DNA of 64,000 bases from assembly GCF_014190935.1 (NCBI RefSeq), contig NZ_JACHVV010000007.1, forward strand, positions 1-64,000, read 5' to 3'. The DNA comes from Chryseomonas sp014190935. Its GTDB lineage: Bacteria; Pseudomonadota; Gammaproteobacteria; Pseudomonadales; Pseudomonadaceae. The position numbers and the translations under genes were made by a program. The notes under the pieces were generated by a model. The model was not told the DNA's origin. It saw nothing but the letters and a program-made list of their open reading frames with translations, and did no database searches. This document shows positions 38,794-47,541 of this stretch, piece after piece (within the stretch, counting starts at the first letter, position 1; each line of letters begins with the position of its first letter).

Positions 38794-40071
38794 ATGCAGT
38801 TGCGTGAAGAGTGCCTGTGGGAGCGGCTGTATCCGGCGGTGCCGGGTGCGCCGTTGCAGGGCGAGCGTGACACCGAGGTCTGCGTTATCGGCGGTGGCTA
38901 TACCGGCCTGTCCACCGGCCTGCACCTGGCGCAGGCCGGGCGGCGGGTGGTGGTGCTGGAAGCCCATGGCGTCGGCCATGGCGGCTCCGGACGCAATGTC
39001 GGGCTGGTCAATGCCGGCATGTGGATTCCGCCGGACGAAGCCGTGGCGACCCTGGGCCCGGAGGTCGGAGAGCGCCTGCTGGGCGTGATGGGCGATGCGC
39101 CGAGTCAGGTGTTCGGTCTCATCGAGCGCTATGGCATCGATTGCCAGCCGCGCCGCGCCGGCACCCTGCACATGGCGCACAGCGCCAAGGGCCTGGCCGA
39201 TCTGGGGCAGCGTGCCGAGCAGTGGCAGCGACGCGGTGCCCGGGTCGAACTGCTGGAAGGAGAGGCCTGTTACAGCGCCTGCGGCACGCGCGACATCAGT
39301 GGCGCGCTGCTCGATCATCGCGCCGGCACCCTGGTGCCCATGGGGTATGCCCTGGGCCTGGCCAGGGCGCTGCGTCAGGAAGGCGGCGAGTTGTTCGAGC
39401 AGAGTTCGGTGCAACGCCTGCAGCGGGTCGGTGAGCGCTGGCAGGTGGAAACCCCGCAGGGGCGAGTTACCGCCGACCAGGTGGTGATCGCCTCCAACGC
39501 CTACACCGAAGGCGAGTGGACCACCCTGCGCACGCAATTCTTCCCGGGCTACTACTACCAGGTGGCTTCGCGGCCGCTCGGTCCGGAAGCGGATTTCATC
39601 CTGCCCCAAGGCCGTGGTTCCTGGGATACCCGGACGGTGCTCAGCAGCATTCGCCGCGATGCCGATGGCCGTCTGCTGCTGGGCAGTCTCGGCAACATGG
39701 CGGGGCGGCCGGCCGGCTTCATCCGCGCCTGGGCCGATCGCATCCAGCGGCACTATTTCCCTGCGCTCGGACAGGTCGAGTGGGAGTGCAGCTGGACGGG
39801 CCGTATCGGCTTCACGCCCGATCATTTGATGCGACTGTTCGAGCCGGCGCCGGGCTTGCTGGCGGTGTCCGGCTACAACGGTCGCGGGGTGACCACCGGC
39901 ACGGTGGTGGGGCAGGCCTTTGCCCGCTATCTGTGCAGTGGCGATCGCCACGACCTGCCGCTGCCCCTGGCGTCGCTGGATGCCAATCCGGTCGGCCAGT
40001 GGCGCAGCCTGATGTACGAAGCCGGCTTCACCCTCTATCACGCCGGGCAGTGCCTGCGCGTAGTGCTCTAG
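38794..40071 (+). CDS. amaA: L-pipecolate oxidase AmaA (FAD-dependent)
   Basis: AmaA is a DAO-family flavoenzyme that oxidises L-pipecolate to piperideine-6-carboxylate, the substrate of AmaB. The 425-residue protein has the FAD dinucleotide motif VIGGGYTGLSTGLHLAQAG (about residues 31-49). The GSGRNVGLVNAG flavin contact and a C-terminal GYNGRGVTTGTVVGQ follow. The ATG at 38794 has AGGAG upstream. An open extension of eight codons is not needed. Assignment rests on the amaB neighbour; other amino-acid oxidases share the fold. Confidence 0.85.
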   Translation: MQLREECLWERLYPAVPGAPLQGERDTEVCVIGGGYTGLSTGLHLAQAGRRVVVLEAHGVGHGGSGRNVGLVNAGMWIPPDEAVATLGPEVGERLLGVMGDAPSQVFGLIERYGIDCQPRRAGTLHMAHSAKGLADLGQRAEQWQRRGARVELLEGEACYSACGTRDISGALLDHRAGTLVPMGYALGLARALRQEGGELFEQSSVQRLQRVGERWQVETPQGRVTADQVVIASNAYTEGEWTTLRTQFFPGYYYQVASRPLGPEADFILPQGRGSWDTRTVLSSIRRDADGRLLLGSLGNMAGRPAGFIRAWADRIQRHYFPALGQVEWECSWTGRIGFTPDHLMRLFEPAPGLLAVSGYNGRGVTTGTVVGQAFARYLCSGDRHDLPLPLASLDANPVGQWRSLMYEAGFTLYHAGQCLRVVL

Positions 40072-40094
40072 CGACCCCGCCATACCCGCTGTCA

Positions 40095-40110
40095 CCGGCC
40101 CTCGGGCCGG
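40095..40110 (+). other. short GC hairpin after amaA
   Basis: The stem CCGGCCC/GGGCCGG has a TC loop and no T tract. It lies 24 bases past the amaA stop and just before the terminator. Confidence 0.6.
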
Positions 40111-40125
40111 GCGATAACGCGCCGA

Positions 40126-40171
40126 AGCGGCCGATTTGCGCATCCCGCCCCGTGCAAGTCGGCCGCTTTTT
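40126..40171 (+). terminator. terminator of amaBA
   Basis: The stem AGCGGCCGATTTGC/GCAAGTCGGCCGCT (14 bp, one G-U pair) has a 14-base loop and is followed by T5. Confidence 0.85.
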
Positions 40172-40565
40172 CATGGCTGTCTGCAACTGCCAGCAGGCCG
40201 CGAGAACGACGGCTCCCGCGGGGGCCTGGGGCCGCAGGGTCATGGTTACTTTGGTGGCACAGTGTGGGGACGGTGTTACGTTTTGGTGCGAAACAGGTGC
40301 AACCGGGTTGCTATCTGGTAACAAACCGCTGTGTTTTGCCTGTTTCGCTGCTACCGCTTCGGCGAATTATCCAGACTAATGAGCCAGTTAAGACAAAGGT
40401 CTAAAGGCGGGTCGAGTCCACTGGCAGCGGCCCTCGCTGCTGGCAAACCGAGGTTTCGGCTCATCGCGGTGGCGGCAAATGGCCTTTGCGCCCGGTACAC
40501 AACTGGGTGATGGCACAGGCTTTGCTCCGGCGAACAGGCCAACCACCCTCTGGAGCACACCTCCC
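40172..40565. other. 394-base intergenic region before the ABC transporter
   Basis: No coding frame is credible here. It holds a GCAACC-G-GGTTGC palindrome around 40299-40311. Outer GTTAC/GTAAC repeats lie about 45 bases apart. I found no GG-N10-GC pair for a sigma-54 promoter and no convincing sigma-70 promoter. The operon promoter is presumably here. Confidence 0.5.
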
Positions 40566-41687
40566 ATGTCGAAGATTTACAGAAAAGGCATTCTGGCTCT
40601 CGCTATCGGTTCTGCGTTCACTCTCTCCACCCTGGCGCATGCCGACATCGTGATCGGTGTCGCCGGTCCCTTCACCGGGGCCAGTGCCGCCTACGGCGAG
40701 CAGTTCTGGAAGGGGGCTACCCAGGCCGCGACGGACATCAACGCCGCCGGTGGCATCAATGGCGAGAAGATCAAGCTGGTGCAGGGTGACGACGCCTGCG
40801 AGCCCAAGCAGGCCGTGGCCGTGGCCAACCGCCTGGTGGACTCGGAGAAGGTCAAGGCCGTGATCGGCCACTTCTGCTCCTCCAACACCATGCCCGCCTC
40901 GGAGATCTACGACGAAGCCGGCATCATCTCCATCACCCCGGCGTCCACCAACCCCAAGATCACCGAGCGTGGCCTCACCGGCGTGTTCCGCATGTGCGGA
41001 CGTGACGACCAGCAGGGCATTGTGGCCGGCGACTACATCGTCGATACCCTTAAGGCCAAGAAGGTCGCCATCATCCACGACAAGGACACCTACGGTCAGG
41101 GCCTGGCCGACGCCACCAAGGCGCAGCTCAACAAGCGCGGCGTGAAAGAGGTGCTCTACGAGGGTCTGACCCGCGGCGAGAAGGACTTCAACTCCCTGGT
41201 CACCAAGATCCGTGCCTCCGGCGCCGACGTGGTCTACTTCGGCGGCCTGCACCCCGAAGCCGGTCCGCTGGTGCGGCAGATGCGCGAGCAGGGCGTGACT
41301 GCCAAGTTCGTCTCCGGCGACGGCATCGTCTCCGCCGACCTGGTCACCACCGCCGGTGGCGCCCAGTACACCAAGGGCGTGCTGATGACCTTCGGCGCCG
41401 ATCCGCTGCAGAATCCCGCCGGCAAGACCGTGGTGGAAACCCTGCGCAAGTCCGGCTACGAGCCCGAGGGCTACACCCTCTACTCCTACGCCTCGCTGCA
41501 GGCCGTGGCCGCTGCTTTCAACGGCATCAAGGGCACCGACGGCGCCAAGGCCGCCGAGTGGCTGAAGTCCCACAGCGTCAACACCGTACTGGGTGAGAAG
41601 AGCTGGGACAGCAAGGGCGACCTCAAGGTCTCCGACTACGTGATGTACGAATGGGACGACAAGGGCAAGTACCACCAGCTGCCCTGA
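40566..41687 (+). CDS. branched-chain-type amino-acid ABC transporter, binding protein
   Basis: This is a periplasmic type I binding protein of the LivJ/LivK/BraC family, 373 residues. The signal peptide (MSKIYRKGILALAIGSAFTL, cleavage near AHA-D) is followed by IVIGVAGPFTGASAAYGEQFW and the ligand-loop motif VIGHFCSSNTMPASEIYDEAG. The C terminus GDLKVSDYVMYEW is BraC-like. The ATG at 40566 has GGAG within 14 bases. It leads an operon with two permeases, two ATPases and an aconitase-X protein. The ligand may therefore be a proline derivative rather than leucine; that is inference. Confidence 0.88.
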   Translation: MSKIYRKGILALAIGSAFTLSTLAHADIVIGVAGPFTGASAAYGEQFWKGATQAATDINAAGGINGEKIKLVQGDDACEPKQAVAVANRLVDSEKVKAVIGHFCSSNTMPASEIYDEAGIISITPASTNPKITERGLTGVFRMCGRDDQQGIVAGDYIVDTLKAKKVAIIHDKDTYGQGLADATKAQLNKRGVKEVLYEGLTRGEKDFNSLVTKIRASGADVVYFGGLHPEAGPLVRQMREQGVTAKFVSGDGIVSADLVTTAGGAQYTKGVLMTFGADPLQNPAGKTVVETLRKSGYEPEGYTLYSYASLQAVAAAFNGIKGTDGAKAAEWLKSHSVNTVLGEKSWDSKGDLKVSDYVMYEWDDKGKYHQLP

Positions 41688-41706
41688 TCCTCGCGTGAAT
41701 CCGCCA

Positions 41707-41744
41707 GCCGCCGCCTCGTCTCCGCCCCAGGACGAGGTGGCGGC
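41707..41744 (+). other. intercistronic hairpin after the binding-protein gene
   Basis: A 14-bp stem GCCGCCGCCTCGTC/GACGAGGTGGCGGC (one G-U pair) has a ten-base loop and no T run. Such stems protect upstream binding-protein mRNA and keep permease expression lower. Confidence 0.72.
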
Positions 41745-41783
41745 CGGCGGCCCTCGTCATCCATCCAGCGCGAGACTGCAAAC

Positions 41784-42698
41784 GTGGACGGTATCTTTCT
41801 GCAACAACTGGTCAACGGCCTGACCCTGGGCTCGGTCTACGGACTCATCGCCATCGGCTACACCATGGTCTATGGCATCATCGGCATGATCAACTTCGCC
41901 CATGGCGACGTGTACATGGTGTCGGCCTATCTCGCCGCCATCGGCATCGCCCTGCTGAGCGTGTTCGGCCTGCATTCCTTCCCGGTGCTGATCCTCGGCA
42001 CCCTGATCTTCACCGTGGTGGTCACTTCCGTGTACGGCTGGGCCATCGAGCGCATCGCCTACAAGCCGCTGCGCAACTCCACGCGCCTAGCGCCGCTGAT
42101 CTCCGCCATCGGCATGTCGCTGATCCTGCAGAACTACGTGCAGCTCGCCCAGGGCGCGCGCCAGCAGGGCGTACCGACGCTGCTCGACGGCGCCCTGCGC
42201 CTGCACATCGGCGAAGGCTTCGTGATCATCACCTACACCAAGATCTTCATCATCGTGGCCTCCATCATCGGCATGGGCCTGCTCACCTACGTGATCCAGA
42301 AGACCACCCTCGGCCGCATGTGCCGGGCCACCCAGCAGGACCGCAAGATGGCGCAGATCCTCGGCATCAACACCGACCGGGTGATCTCCTACGTCTTCAT
42401 CATCGGCGCGGCCATGGCGGCGCTGGCCGGGGTGCTGATCACCCTCAACTACGGCACCTTCGACTTCTATGCCGGCTTCATCATCGGCATCAAGGCCTTT
42501 ACCGCGGCCGTGCTCGGCGGCATCGGCTCGCTGCCCGGCGCCATGCTCGGCGGGATCATCCTCGGCATCTCCGAAGCCCAGTTCGCCAGCCTGGTGAACT
42601 CGGACTACAAGGACGTCTTCAGCTTTTCGCTGCTGGTGGCGATCCTGATCTTTAGGCCCCAGGGGCTGCTCGGCAAACCCCAGGTCACGAAGGTGTAA
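41784..42698 (+). CDS. livH: ABC transporter permease, LivH type
   Basis: This 304-residue inner-membrane permease has about eight membrane segments. It shows the LivH signatures NGLTLGSVYGLIAIGYTMVYGIIGMINFAHGD and GRMCRATQQDRKMAQILGIN (the coupling-helix EAA-like loop). The start is GTG at 41784; no ATG is close. It follows the hairpin after the binding-protein gene and is three bases before livM. The substrate is set by the binding protein, not by this subunit. Confidence 0.9.
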   Translation: MDGIFLQQLVNGLTLGSVYGLIAIGYTMVYGIIGMINFAHGDVYMVSAYLAAIGIALLSVFGLHSFPVLILGTLIFTVVVTSVYGWAIERIAYKPLRNSTRLAPLISAIGMSLILQNYVQLAQGARQQGVPTLLDGALRLHIGEGFVIITYTKIFIIVASIIGMGLLTYVIQKTTLGRMCRATQQDRKMAQILGINTDRVISYVFIIGAAMAALAGVLITLNYGTFDFYAGFIIGIKAFTAAVLGGIGSLPGAMLGGIILGISEAQFASLVNSDYKDVFSFSLLVAILIFRPQGLLGKPQVTKV

Positions 42699-42701
42699 TC
42701 C

Positions 42702-43982
42702 ATGAGTCAGACGTCTTCCTCCTTCGACCTCAAGGTCGTGCTGCGCGACACCCTCATGGTCGGCCTGGTCTCGCTGATCCTGTTCGGCCCCATCGTCGGC
42801 ATCGTGCTCGACGGCTATGGCTACAACGTCCAGCCCGGTCGCGTCGGCATCATGGTCGCGGTGGTCATGGCCGGCCGCTTCCTGCTCAGCCTGTTCGGCC
42901 AGACCGCCAAGGGCCGTGACTGGATCGAGTCCTTCAAGCGCAACGACGGCGGCGTCCACGTGCTGCCGCCGGGACACAAGTCCAACCTCAGATTCATCCT
43001 GCCCATCATCATCCTGGTGGCCATCGCCTTTCCCTTCCTGGCCACCAAGTACTGGCTGACGGTGATCATCCTCTGCCTGATCTATGTGCTGCTGGGCCTG
43101 GGCCTGAACATCGTGGTGGGCCTGGCCGGCCTGCTCGACCTCGGCTACGTCGGCTTCTATGCCATCGGCGCCTACGGCCTGGCGCTGGGTTACCAGTACC
43201 TCGGCCTGGGCTTCTGGACCATGCTGCCGCTCGCCGCGGTGCTGGCGGCGGTAGCGGGGGCGATACTGGGATTCCCGGTCTTGCGCATGCACGGGGACTA
43301 CCTGGCCATCGTCACCCTCGGCTTCGGCGAGATCATCCGCCTGGTGCTCAACAACTGGCTGGAAGTGACCAAGGGCCCCAACGGTATCGCCGCGCCTTCG
43401 CCGACCTTCTTCGGCATCGAATTCGGACGCCGGGCGAAGGAGGGCGGGGTGCCCATCCATGAGTTGCTGGGCATCAGCTACAACCCCAACGCGACGATGA
43501 TCTTCATCTACACCGTGCTGTTCCTAGTGGTGCTGCTGGTGCTCTACATTAAGCACCGCCTGACCCGCATGCCGGTCGGTCGCGCCTGGGAAGCCCTGCG
43601 CGAAGACGAGATCGCCTGTCGCGCCATGGGTCTCAACCACGTGCTGGTCAAGCTCTCGGCCTTCATGATCGGTGCCTCCACCGCCGGCCTCGCCGGGGTG
43701 TTCTTCGCCACCTACCAAGGCTTCATCAACCCGGCCTCGTTCAACTTCTTCGAGTCGGTGCTGGTACTGGCCATCGTGGTGCTGGGCGGTCTGGGCTCCA
43801 CCGTCGGGGTGGTGGTCTCGGCCTTCGTCATGACCCTGCTGTTCGAGCTGCTGCGTGAATTCGGCGACATCCGCATGCTGGTGTTCGGCGTGCTCATGGT
43901 GGTGATGATGATGTGGCGGCCGCGTGGCCTGATCCGTATCGCCCGCAGTGGCTTCGCGATTCGCAAGGGAGTGGCGCCGTGA
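42702..43982 (+). CDS. livM: ABC transporter permease, LivM type
   Basis: This second permease, 426 residues, has the LivM core (LNIVVGLAGLLDLGYVGFYAIGAYG; MPVGRAWEALREDEIACRAMGLN). An N-terminal extension of about 110 residues adds extra membrane segments and a hydrophilic loop, as in pseudomonad BraE. The stop codon overlaps the GTG start of the next ATPase gene (GTGA), which implies coupled translation. Confidence 0.9.
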   Translation: MSQTSSSFDLKVVLRDTLMVGLVSLILFGPIVGIVLDGYGYNVQPGRVGIMVAVVMAGRFLLSLFGQTAKGRDWIESFKRNDGGVHVLPPGHKSNLRFILPIIILVAIAFPFLATKYWLTVIILCLIYVLLGLGLNIVVGLAGLLDLGYVGFYAIGAYGLALGYQYLGLGFWTMLPLAAVLAAVAGAILGFPVLRMHGDYLAIVTLGFGEIIRLVLNNWLEVTKGPNGIAAPSPTFFGIEFGRRAKEGGVPIHELLGISYNPNATMIFIYTVLFLVVLLVLYIKHRLTRMPVGRAWEALREDEIACRAMGLNHVLVKLSAFMIGASTAGLAGVFFATYQGFINPASFNFFESVLVLAIVVLGGLGSTVGVVVSAFVMTLLFELLREFGDIRMLVFGVLMVVMMMWRPRGLIRIARSGFAIRKGVAP

Positions 43983-44854
43983 GCGACAACATTCTGACCG
44001 TAAAGGGTCTGGGCATGAGATTCGGCGGCATCAAGGCCCTTTCGGACGTGAGCTTCGAGATCCAGCGCCAGTCCATCACCGCGCTGATCGGCCCCAACGG
44101 GGCCGGCAAGACCACGGTGTTCAACTGCCTGACCGGCTTCTACAAGGCCACCGATGGCGAGATCCGCCTGGACACCGCCGACGGTCGCTCGACCCGCGTC
44201 GGCAAGATCATGGGCGAGCGATTCCAGGCCACCGACTTCGTCAACCCGGTGCAGTTCGGCAGCCGGCTCTGGTACAAGATGTTCGGCGGCACCCACCTGG
44301 TGAACCGCGCCGGCCTCGCCCGCACCTTCCAGAACATCCGCCTGTTCAAGGAGATGTCGGTGGTGGAGAACCTGCTGGTGGCGCAGCACATGCAGTGCAA
44401 TCGCAACCTCATCACCGGCATCCTCAACACCCCCGGCTATCGCCGGGCCGAGGAAAAGGCGCTGGACACGGCCTTCTACTGGCTGGAGGTGGTGGACCTG
44501 GTGGACCACGCCAACCGCCTGGCCGGCGAACTCTCCTACGGCCAGCAGCGCCGCCTGGAAATCGCCCGCGCCATGTGTACCCGTCCGGAGATCGTCTGCC
44601 TGGACGAACCCGCCGCCGGCCTCAACCCGGCCGAGACCGAGGCCCTGGCCGGGATGATCCGCCTCTTGCGCGACCAGCACCGCATCACCGTGGTGCTGAT
44701 CGAGCACGACATGGGCATGGTGATGAACATCTCCGACCACATCGTGGTGCTGGATCATGGCCAGGTCATCGCCCGCGGCCTGCCGGCCGACATCCGCAAC
44801 GATCCCAAGGTCATCGCCGCCTACCTCGGCGCCGAAGAAGAGGAGGTGGCATGA
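43979..44854 (+). CDS. livG: ABC transporter ATPase, LivG type
   Basis: This is a 291-residue cytoplasmic ATPase. It has Walker A GPNGAGKTT, a long LivG-type insert after it (about residues 60-105), signature LSYGQQRRLEIARAM, Walker B IVCLDEPAAGL and the H-loop VLIEHDMGMVM. The GTG start at 43979 overlaps the livM stop by four bases. The ATG of livF overlaps its own stop by four bases, so the three are tightly coupled. Confidence 0.92.
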   Translation: MSDNILTVKGLGMRFGGIKALSDVSFEIQRQSITALIGPNGAGKTTVFNCLTGFYKATDGEIRLDTADGRSTRVGKIMGERFQATDFVNPVQFGSRLWYKMFGGTHLVNRAGLARTFQNIRLFKEMSVVENLLVAQHMQCNRNLITGILNTPGYRRAEEKALDTAFYWLEVVDLVDHANRLAGELSYGQQRRLEIARAMCTRPEIVCLDEPAAGLNPAETEALAGMIRLLRDQHRITVVLIEHDMGMVMNISDHIVVLDHGQVIARGLPADIRNDPKVIAAYLGAEEEEVA

Positions 44855-45567
44855 CCACGCCGATCCTGGAATTCCGCAACGTCGACGTCTTCTACGGGCC
44901 GATCCAGGCCCTGAAGAGCGTCTCCCTGTCCATCAACGAAGGCGAGACGGTGAGCCTGATCGGCTCCAATGGTGCCGGCAAGTCCACCCTGCTGATGTCC
45001 ATCTTCAGCCAGCCCCAGGCACGCAACGGGCAGATCCTCTACCGGGGCGAGGACATCACCCGCAAGAACGCTCACTACGTGGCCTCCAACGGCATCGCCC
45101 AGTCGCCGGAGGGACGCCATGTGTTCCCCGACATGACGGTTGAGGAGAATCTGCTGATGGGCACCATCCCCATCGGCACCCGCTGGGTGGACGAGGACAT
45201 GCAGCGCATGTTCGAGCTCTTTCCGCGCCTCAAGGAGCGCCGCAACCAACGGGCCATGACCATGTCCGGCGGCGAGCAGCAGATGCTGGCCATCGCCCGG
45301 GCGCTGATGGCGCGGCCCAAGCTGCTGCTGCTCGACGAACCCAGTCTGGGCCTGGCGCCCATCGTGGTGAAGCAGATCTTCCAGATCCTGCGCGAGCTGG
45401 CGAAGAGCGGCATGACCATCTTCCTGGTGGAGCAGAACGCCAACCATGCCCTGCGCCTGTCCGACCGTGCCTATGTGATGGTCACCGGCGAGATCCGCAT
45501 GACCGGCAGCGGCCAGGAGTTGCTGGCCAATCCCCAGGTGCGCGAAGCCTACCTGGGCGGCCACTAG
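44851..45567 (+). CDS. livF: ABC transporter ATPase, LivF type
   Basis: This 238-residue ATPase has Walker A GSNGAGKST, signature MSGGEQQMLAIARAL, Walker B LLLLDEPSLGLAP and H-loop VEQNANHALRLSD. It is the standard partner of LivG. The ATG overlaps the livG stop (ATGA). The same frame stays open back through livG only because of high GC; the true start is 44851. The aconitase-X gene begins two bases after its stop. Confidence 0.92.
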   Translation: MTTPILEFRNVDVFYGPIQALKSVSLSINEGETVSLIGSNGAGKSTLLMSIFSQPQARNGQILYRGEDITRKNAHYVASNGIAQSPEGRHVFPDMTVEENLLMGTIPIGTRWVDEDMQRMFELFPRLKERRNQRAMTMSGGEQQMLAIARALMARPKLLLLDEPSLGLAPIVVKQIFQILRELAKSGMTIFLVEQNANHALRLSDRAYVMVTGEIRMTGSGQELLANPQVREAYLGGH

Positions 45568-45569
45568 CG

Positions 45570-47291
45570 GTGGCGGCGGTCCGCGGTCGCTGTCTGGTCG
45601 CGGGCCATGCCCGGGGACGCCTGGCCTGGGCGCCCCTGGGGTTGAGTTTTTGGGGTGGCGTCGATCCGGCCAGCGGCCGGGTGATCGATCGCCACCATCC
45701 CCTGCACGGCCTGGAACTGGCCGGACGCATCCTGGCCATTCCCAGCGGTCGCGGCTCCTGCACCGGCAGCGCCGTGCTCTTGGAGCTGTTGCTGGCGGGA
45801 CGCGGGCCGGCGGCCTTGCTGCTGGCCGAGCCCGACGAAATCCTCAGCCTGGGCGCCATCGTCGCGGAAGAACTCTTCGGCTGCTCCCTGCCGGTCATCA
45901 GCCTGGGCGCCGAGGCCTTCGCGGCTCTCGCCGAGCAGGACGAGATCGCGGTGAACGATGGCTGGGTCGGCGCGCCCGGAGAGCTCTTTCCCGACACCGC
46001 TACCGAGATCCCTGCCGACGTGCAGCTCAGCGCGACCGACCAGGCCAAGCTGGCGGGCGCCGAAGGCCAGGCCGTCCAGGCGGCGATGAAGATCCTGGTG
46101 CGCATGGCGCACCTGCAGGGTGCTCGCGAGCTGCTCGACATCACCCAGGCCCATATCGACGGCTGCATCTACACCGGCCCGGCCAGCCTGGCCTTTGCCC
46201 AGCGACTGGTGGAGTGGGGCGGTCGGGTGCGGGTGCCCACCAGCCTCAATGCGGTGTCAGTGGATCAGCGCCGCTGGCGCGAGCAGGGTGTGGCGCCAGC
46301 GCTGGGTGAACCGGCCAGTGCCCTGGCCGAGGCCTATGTGGCCCTCGGCTGCCGTCCCACCTTCACCTGTGCGCCCTATCTGCTGGACAGCGCACCGACG
46401 CTGGGCGAGCAGGTGGTCTGGGCCGAATCCAATGCCGTGGTCTTCGCCAACAGCGTGCTGGGCGCGCGCACCCAGAAGTACGCCGACTTCCTCGACATCT
46501 GCACCGCCCTGACCGGTCGGGCGCCCCTGGCCGGCTGCCACCTGGACAGCGGCCGCCGCGCGGCCAAGGTCTTCCGGGTCGCCGTACCCGAGGGCCATGA
46601 CGACGCCTTCTATCCACTGCTCGGCTACTGGATCGGCCTGCGTTCGCCCACCCGGATCCCCGCGGTGCTGGGGTTGGAGCATGCCCAGCCCAGCCGCGAC
46701 GATCTCAAGGCCTTTGGCGCCGCCTTCGCCACCACCTCGGCGGCGCCGTTGTTCCATCTGGTCGGGGTGACCCCTGAGGCGCCGACCCTGGCTGCGGTGG
46801 CCGCACCCGAGCTGGAGGTCGAGGATATCAGCCTGGCCGATCTGCGCCAGGCCTGGGCCGAACTGGACAGCGCCGCCGCACGTGAGGTGCAGCTGGTGGC
46901 CCTGGGCAATCCGCACTTTTCCGCCGAGGAATGCCGGCGCCTGGCCGAACTCTGTCGCGGGCGGCAGCGGCATCCCGAGGTGGCCCTGGTGATCACCCTG
47001 GGGCGGGACGTGCGCGCAGCGGCCGAACGGGCCGGTAGCCTGGCCGAACTGGAAGCCTTCGGTGCCCAGCTGGTCGGGGATACCTGCTGGTGCATGCTCG
47101 GTGAGCCCCTGGTGCCGCCCCAGGCCCGTACCCTGCTGACCAATTCCGGCAAGTTCGCCCACTACGGCCCCGGCCTCACCGGTCGCGAGCTGCGCTTCGC
47201 CGGCCTCGCCGCCTGTGTCGAGGCGGCCTGCACCGGACTGGCGCCGGCCGAACCGCCTGTCTGGCTCACAGCGGCGGACTTATCCACCTGA
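45570..47291 (+). CDS. fused aconitase X, probable cis-3-hydroxy-L-proline dehydratase
   Basis: This 573-residue protein fuses the small swivel domain of aconitase X (DUF126-like; LSFWGGVDPASGRVID, SGRGSCTGSAVLLE, about residues 1-140) to the large catalytic domain (DUF521-like; from about 150, with AHIDGCIYTG, VPTSLNAVSV and GCRPTFTCAPYL). Aconitase X proteins of this bacterial type are known as cis-3-hydroxy-L-proline dehydratases. The GTG at 45570 is two bases from the livF stop, so the enzyme belongs to the ABC operon. Other AcnX activities, such as mevalonate 5-phosphate dehydratase, occur in archaea and are less likely. Confidence 0.82.
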   Translation: MAAVRGRCLVAGHARGRLAWAPLGLSFWGGVDPASGRVIDRHHPLHGLELAGRILAIPSGRGSCTGSAVLLELLLAGRGPAALLLAEPDEILSLGAIVAEELFGCSLPVISLGAEAFAALAEQDEIAVNDGWVGAPGELFPDTATEIPADVQLSATDQAKLAGAEGQAVQAAMKILVRMAHLQGARELLDITQAHIDGCIYTGPASLAFAQRLVEWGGRVRVPTSLNAVSVDQRRWREQGVAPALGEPASALAEAYVALGCRPTFTCAPYLLDSAPTLGEQVVWAESNAVVFANSVLGARTQKYADFLDICTALTGRAPLAGCHLDSGRRAAKVFRVAVPEGHDDAFYPLLGYWIGLRSPTRIPAVLGLEHAQPSRDDLKAFGAAFATTSAAPLFHLVGVTPEAPTLAAVAAPELEVEDISLADLRQAWAELDSAAAREVQLVALGNPHFSAEECRRLAELCRGRQRHPEVALVITLGRDVRAAAERAGSLAELEAFGAQLVGDTCWCMLGEPLVPPQARTLLTNSGKFAHYGPGLTGRELRFAGLAACVEAACTGLAPAEPPVWLTAADLST

Positions 47292-47341
47292 AGCCCGGTC
47301 CGAGTTCTGTACAGGAATTCCGTGGATCGTCCTGTGGATAA
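47280..47341. other. two DnaA-box-like sites facing each other
   Basis: TTATCCACC (47280-47288) overlaps the end of the AcnX gene. TGTGGATAA (47333-47341, the complement of consensus TTATCCACA) lies in the gap before the SDR gene. The remaining gap up to 47541 shows no coding frame or terminator. Confidence 0.5.
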
Positions 47342-47541
47342 GCTTGGCATAGCCGAGCGTGAGGCCCAGGGCGCCTGGCCTGGCGAGAACTGTTCAAAAA
47401 TTCGCCAGTGCGCGGAAAATCGTGCAATACCAAGGCGTTATAACTGATCCGCTGGATTCCCGGCGATCTGAGTATTCGCCTGACCAATGCCCCTGAGCTA
47501 TCGTGGGCCTCGGCCAAACTCCCTCGCAGAAGGAATCTTTC

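Noticed and set aside
40275..40325. Sigma-54 or NtrC site before the ABC importer
   Set aside because: GGTGC elements are present, but no GG and GC pair has the required ten-base spacing, and the NtrC palindrome is not formed.
43948..44850. Open frame continuous from inside livG into livF, suggesting a fused ATPase
   Set aside because: The upstream part has no ABC motifs and is a shifted reading of livG; livF starts at the ATG at 44851 with a normal overlap.
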